Of a stretch of 64,000 nt of DNA, positions 59,659 through 64,000 are shown one piece after another. The position numbers were made by a program, and so were the translations under genes. Positions within the stretch are counted from its first letter, which is position 1. Every line of letters begins with the position of its first letter. The DNA is taken from the NCBI GenBank assembly GCA_025093985.1, contig JACAAK010000003.1, positions 2,914,001 through 2,978,000 on the forward strand, given 5' to 3'. This stretch comes from Calvatia gigantea. Its lineage: Eukaryota > Basidiomycota > Agaricomycetes > Agaricales > Lycoperdaceae. The notes beneath the pieces are model-generated. The model searched no databases and was not told where the DNA came from. It saw nothing but the letters and a program-made list of their open reading frames with translations.

Positions 59659-60859
59659 TCAATTGGAAAAATAGTCCTCGAGCATACCACCAAAACGCCA
59701 GCCTCCTTTTTTGATCTCGACTGTTTGCAAGTCACCATCTGCGCCAAGATCCATGACAATGTTTGGGGGGAGAATATCACGTAGCCTGGGATTGAAACCA
59801 ACATTTATAGGATCCGGCGCTTTGATAAGGGTCAGTTTCCTTCCTCCGTTAGAAAGGTAACCCAAGAAGAAGTTGGCGGTCTCATCGCAGCTATTAGGCT
59901 GGAAGATAAGCTGAGGGACCTAAAAGCGGAACTGAATGTGTCGTTTTTCCACACACGACGATAATACTAACTGCGATTTGATTGTAGCTCGTTTGGTAGC
60001 TGTATCCCTAATAATGATCTTGAGTAAAGCGAGTCATTAGCCCAGGCTGGAGCATACCCGAGCCGCGCATAGGCGAAAAAGCTTGACGATTATTTCGTGT
60101 GCGCTTGGAGAGGAATTCTTTAGCATGGCGAACAAAATTGAGTTCATTCACACTTACATATCGACATTAGGTCCAGACATGTCCCATGGGTCATTGAAGA
60201 ATTTGACGATAGCGGTATAATTTACGACTTGCGATGTCGCACCACCCGGCCACAGGGGCCAAATTGTCTCCTGCATTTCTTTTAGGGCCAAGGTAGAAAC
60301 ATTGCCTAATCGCAATTCATTGAATCCATGGAAAGAGATAAACAGGTGATCTGGGTCTGAAGTAGGTAAAAGGGCATTCGCATAGCGAGGAAATTTCCTC
60401 ACGAGCATAATTCTCGTCCCCAATAACGCTGCCCGTTCCATTCTGTCTTGCATTTGACTGCGTGCGTATTCGGTGTAGTGGTCGAGAAATGGAATTGGTT
60501 CGCGATCTAGAGAGATTGTGCTCTGTCGGGACAGCAGTAGCGACGGTATTGTGCTTTTTGAGGGCTGATCTAAGTTGCGGGCCCGGCGTAGACGGGACAG
60601 CAGCTACGGTTTTTGCGCGTCGATGCTTCGACTTTTGATCCCGTTGTCGGGGGGTAGGGGGCTCCTGTTGGTATCCTGTAGGAAATCCTGTGGGTTGAGG
60701 TCCCAGGGGAATAAAGGGTGCAGGAAAGGGGGTGGAGTTGTAACCTGCACCACTACCGGAGCCGGGGAGGGACTGTGGATAAACGGGGTGTGACTGCTGT
60801 TGGGGGTAGACAGGCTGTTGCCAGTAGGGGTATGCGCTATACTGCTGTTGGGTTTGCAT
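59659..60859 (-). CDS. Uncharacterised fungal protein, Gln/Pro-rich N-terminus
   Basis: I do not recognise a functional family. The N-terminus (start 60859, MQTQQQYSAYPYWQQPVYPQ) is Gln/Tyr/Pro/Gly-rich and disordered with a basic patch (RDQKSKHRRAKT). An intron of 46 nt (GTGAGG...TTCAG) joins DENYAH to PDHLFISFHGFNELRLGNVS. The globular part continues LKEMQETIWPLWPGG, YTAIVKFFNDPWDMSGPNVD, then exons reading MLKNSSPSAHEIIVKLFRLC, GYSYQTSYNQIA and VPQLIFQPNSCDETANFFLG, then YLSNGGRKLTLIKAPDP. It ends GGMLEDYFSN. About 330 residues. The globular domain looks compact and conserved-like and resembles hypothetical proteins that are frequent in Agaricomycetes. There is no catalytic motif, signal peptide or membrane helix. 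Confidence 0.65.
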
Positions 60860-61233
60860 TGATTGTATGTAGATCCTAGAGTAGTAGTCTGAGCATCAGA
60901 TGAACCAAGAACATGAGGCATTATAAAGCCGCTTCGGAGAACCTTGCAGCGTGCATCCACCTTTTTTCTTTTCAAGAATAGAGCCCGCCCGGCAAACTCG
61001 TGAAAACGTCTTTGAGTCAACAATGATTAATTGATTAATGATTAATGATGTGTCTTCAAGCTTCAATGGTTACTGTAAACACGCCGTTGGTGCACATATA
61101 AACACGAGGAGAGTCGCGATCTTAGGTAATCTTAGGTAGATTTCGCAAAGCACGCTCAAAGTCACGTGACCTTGAAATTCACCTCGGTACATCTCAGGTT
61201 TTTGATGTCCCACTGTAGCGCTTCACACCGCTC
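60860..61233. promoter_or_regulatory. Divergent promoter region upstream of MPC1
   Basis: This 374-bp gap lies between the uncharacterised gene (-) and MPC1 (+). It contains repeated TTAATGA units near 61023-61047, a direct repeat TCTTAGGTA at about 61120-61140, and a perfect palindrome GTCACGTGAC at 61161-61170 (an E-box core), 64 bp before the MPC1 ATG. Such CACGTG sites are bound by bHLH or bZIP-type factors in fungi; function here is inference. Confidence 0.45.
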
Positions 61234-61864
61234 ATGGCATCGACATTCTTCACCTGGCTGCGTTCACCAGCGGCACGCGACTACTTTTTCAGTACGTTTC
61301 CAAATTCTTTTTTATACCACCATTCTCTACTAACCTACTTCTCAGGTACCCATTTCTGGGGACCAGTTCGTCTTCCCGCCCATATTTCTGGGTTATAACT
61401 AAACAAATTGTTCAGGTTGCCAATTGGGGTCTTCCCCTCGCTGCTATTGCGGACTTGTCGAAGGATGAAGAAATGATATCCGGAACGATGACCACCGCCC
61501 TAGCTTGTTACTCGTACGTCGGTGTTATAACTATTATCCAAAATGTCCTGACTCAATGATTTTCTCAGCTTGGTTTTCATGCGTTTCGGTGCGTAACTTC
61601 TGCACTCGGCGTGGTTCAAATTAATCAAGTCGGAATACTATCACAGCATGGCGGGTGCAACCTCGGAACTACCTGCTATTTGCCTGTCACTTGACAAACG
61701 CGACAGCACAGTCTATAAACGATGCCCGATTTGTCAAGTACTGGCACATGGGTGGCCGCGAGGCGAAACTTGGTCTTACGCCAACTCCAGAAACTGAGGG
61801 TAAAGCTGAGGGCAGGGTGACAGAGGCCATTAAAGCCGCTCGTGAGGAGTCTACCAAAGCATGA
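61234..61864 (+). CDS. MPC1: Mitochondrial pyruvate carrier subunit 1
   Basis: MPC1 pairs with MPC2/3 in the inner mitochondrial membrane to import pyruvate. The start ATG 61234 gives [20 protein letters not shown]. The next exon reads THFWGP, then after an intron [32 protein letters not shown] and [19 protein letters not shown], the family signature with two or three membrane helices. The C-terminal part continues [20 protein letters not shown] and ends in a soluble tail ([18 protein letters not shown]). About 140 residues, slightly longer than yeast Mpc1 because of the tail. Four introns of 45-60 nt are needed. Exact acceptor choice at the first junction is not fully certain. Confidence 0.9.
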
Positions 61865-61988
61865 ACGATGTCGATGAACGCTGAACGTTGAACGATAACC
61901 TTCATTTCGGCGTTCATTCATTCAACATTTATTGTTGCTACAAATACAAATCATCTATATCCCATATTCCATTTACCCCAATTTTCCG

Positions 61989-64000
61989 CTACCAAAATCC
62001 GTCGTCGTGCTCGCCCTTCTTTTTTCCCGTTTTTTGTGCGAGCGCTTGCCTCTCGTACATCTCTGCAATCTAAATACCATACAAGTTCGGTCGGCCGAAG
62101 CTTCGGGAATAACAGGGAGGCTTACCTGTTCGGGTCCTGTTGCATCATCTGCGTTCTTATCATCCCGCACTCTGAGAAATCTGGGGAACCGCAATGAAAT
62201 GCCTCTCTCGTCGACCTAGGATTTCAAATTAGCCTTCGAGGCAAATGTTATATGAGAAAACCCGCAGCTGCGCTTACCAATCCCTGAGCGGCTGTATAAA
62301 TAGGACTTAAACTCAAGTCGGCCGTTAGCACCTCCCAGACAACCTTCGGTTCGAACCAAATGTCAGGTTTGGCGCCCCCTACTTTAACATCTCCACGGGC
62401 CTTTTCCGTCTCGAGTGGTTTGAGTTCGTTGTGGTGCGATTGCAACATTTCATCGCTAAAACCAGTGCCGATCTTGCATATTGTCTGATATTCCTCAGAC
62501 TCCTGGTCGTAGCATGCGAGGAGGAATGCACCATAGACGTTGGTTCGCTTTCCTTTGCCATAATATGCTCCAACGACCACCAAATCTAAAGAATCACCGA
62601 CTCCGGCAAGATAGTCTTTCTTAAGCTAAATCGAAAATATTTAAAACCAAATTGCCTGTGAACATACGAGCTCAACACATACCTTCAACCAATTGATACT
62701 GCGGCGACTTGGCTCATAAAAACTAGCCTCGCTATCAAGCATCTTGACCATTAACCCTTCGCAGCCATCCCTCACACTCTCTTCAAGGAAAGCCTGAATT
62801 TCATCCGTGGATTCAGCGTCTGATGACTTGGCGAAGTCGAACTCCCCAGTTACAGGCTGGAAATGTTCGCGTAGGAGCCTCCGCCGCTCCGAGAGAGGTT
62901 TTTGTAATAGGGGCTGCATAATACATCAAACATCAAAGTGAATTGTCCATTTTAATATGCCCTTACCTCGCCGTTGAGGTATAGCAAGTCAAAAGCAAAC
63001 AAACAGACGCGGACTTGGATATCTTCCACCTTGACGTCTTTGCGTTTCCGCCTGCTCAGCTCTTGGAAGGGCATCAATTTGAACGTCGTCCTGTCGATCG
63101 CGACAGCCTCGGCATCGAGTACAAATGATTTAGTTGTCTCCTTAATGCACTATAACCGTTATTTAGCGCCAGGCGCTTCACCAGAAGGAGATTTTACCTT
63201 GGGTAGTTGGTCTACGAGATCAGGATACTTCTTGCTCATGTCTTCAGAGTTCCGGCTGAAAACTCCGACAGTCCCATCCTCAAGTTTATGAACCTGAGCC
63301 CGCTCGCCGTCGTACTTGTACTCGCACGTAAAATGTTGATCTTCGAACCGATCCAAAACCTCACCAATCGCCTTAGTAGGTTTTGCAAGCATAGGCTTCA
63401 ACGGAACGCCAGGTGATAGTTTGCACTTCTCTCGTAGGCGGTCCATACCAACTTCAAGCAGGGCAGGTATCACCCTGTCATACGTCGGTAGTTCACTATT
63501 CAGACCAGGATTTTTAGTAAACCACACTCGGGGGAGGGAGTATGCGTACCTATAGACAGATTTAAGTGTGAGCGTCGCCTCTTCCAACCGTTTGGCGAGC
63601 GTTTCGTTTGTCCATTTCTTGTTGGAACTCTCCCTCTCTGCCAGGACGAATGCATGTGCGACAGCAACTAGCACTGAACGCTCTGCATTTCCGATCCGTA
63701 GCTTCCCTTCCAAACTGCGGATGATATATTTGGCTTCCAAGTCTTGACATGCCGCTAGTAATTTGGTGATGATGGAGACCTTTTTTGCTTGTGACTATGA
63801 TGGATTAGTTATGATCCTAAGAACGCGGGGAAAAACGCACAGAATGTCCCGCCGTTGTCGCGATTTCCTTTAGATGTGAAAAAACGAACGGTAATGTGAG
63901 CGGTTTCGGTTTGAAGAGAGTCTTCTGACTACTTTTCGAGTTCTTGGTAGGGGTTAGTCAGGCCTGACGACAGAAGGCAAGTACAAAACCGACTGACCAT
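61989..64000 (-). CDS. CDC9: DNA ligase I (ATP-dependent, Cdc9), C-terminal part
   Basis: DNA ligase I seals nicks, mainly between Okazaki fragments. The gene runs off the right edge, so its N-terminus (PCNA-binding region) is not seen. In the window: the end of the DNA-binding domain ([20 protein letters not shown]); [20 protein letters not shown]; and the nucleotidyltransferase motif [13 protein letters not shown] with the adenylated Lys. Motif III-type [40 protein letters not shown] and motif IV/V elements ([22 protein letters not shown]) follow. The OB fold is next ([20 protein letters not shown]) and motif VI-like [20 protein letters not shown]. An intron after PEQ (CAG|GTAAGC) leads to a last exon [20 protein letters not shown] ending GFW, stop at 61989. 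About 590 residues visible. Confidence 0.93.

Overview
The window is nuclear DNA of a filamentous basidiomycete fungus, most likely an Agaricomycete (mushroom-forming class). The evidence is a dense gene layout on both strands, very many short spliceosomal introns of about 45-60 nt, and protein sequences of basidiomycete type (BUD2-like RasGAP, Ime2/Crk1-like kinase, Rec8, INCENP). I see no bacterial-type operons, rRNA or tRNA genes, CRISPR arrays or recognisable transposons. I cannot name the species from sequence alone.

Layout. 1-1.6 kb: 3' part of a coiled-coil gene (+), possibly She3-like. 1.8-13.4 kb: the bridge-like lipid transfer protein VPS13 (-). 14.0-15.2 kb: an ELO fatty-acid elongase (+). 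15.7-18.7 kb: a BUD2/CLA2-type RasGAP (+), converging on the AP-2 alpha adaptin (18.7-22.1 kb, -). 22.4-26.6 kb: a DExH-box helicase with a double-stranded-RNA-binding fold (-). 26.9-27.7 kb: the mitochondrial Fe-S co-chaperone HSCB/Jac1 (-), divergent from a DysF-domain membrane-peroxin-like gene (27.9-29.4 kb, +). 29.7-31.8 kb: a TMEM135-like membrane protein (+), converging on DPH7 (31.9-33.4 kb, -). DPH7 shares a 241-bp divergent promoter with HSP104 (33.6-36.8 kb, +). Then come complex I NDUFS6 (36.9-38.2 kb, +), an Ime2-like kinase (39.1-42.2 kb, -), PRPP synthetase (42.5-43.9 kb, -), a gene-poor stretch with two small doubtful ORFs (43.9-45.8 kb), decapping enzyme Dcp2 (46.0-48.4 kb, -), and INCENP (48.7-52.4 kb, -), divergent from a GRAM-domain membrane protein (52.6-54.8 kb, +). 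Last are Rec8-type cohesin (55.0-58.1 kb, +), IPP isomerase (58.4-59.4 kb, +), an uncharacterised fungal family (59.7-60.9 kb, -), mitochondrial pyruvate carrier MPC1 (61.2-61.9 kb, +) and DNA ligase I (62.0 kb to beyond the right edge, -).

The genes are mostly core housekeeping functions and do not form one pathway. Loose themes are membrane lipid and vesicle traffic (VPS13, ELO, AP-2, DysF, TMEM135, GRAM), mitochondria (HSCB, NDUFS6, MPC1) and chromosome or meiotic biology (INCENP, Rec8, Ime2-like kinase, DNA ligase). I found no convincing new multi-gene system. The most interesting signals are in gene structure: a 6-nt microexon in NDUFS6 behind an unusually long intron, a GC-AG intron at the start of REC8, a 60-nt frame-preserving intron inside the kinase domain, an A15 tract directly before a DPH7 splice acceptor, and an uncharacterised fungal protein family.

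Coordinates of multi-exon genes run from start to stop codon. Splice sites given in the text were read by eye from GT/AG signals, reading frame and family conservation.
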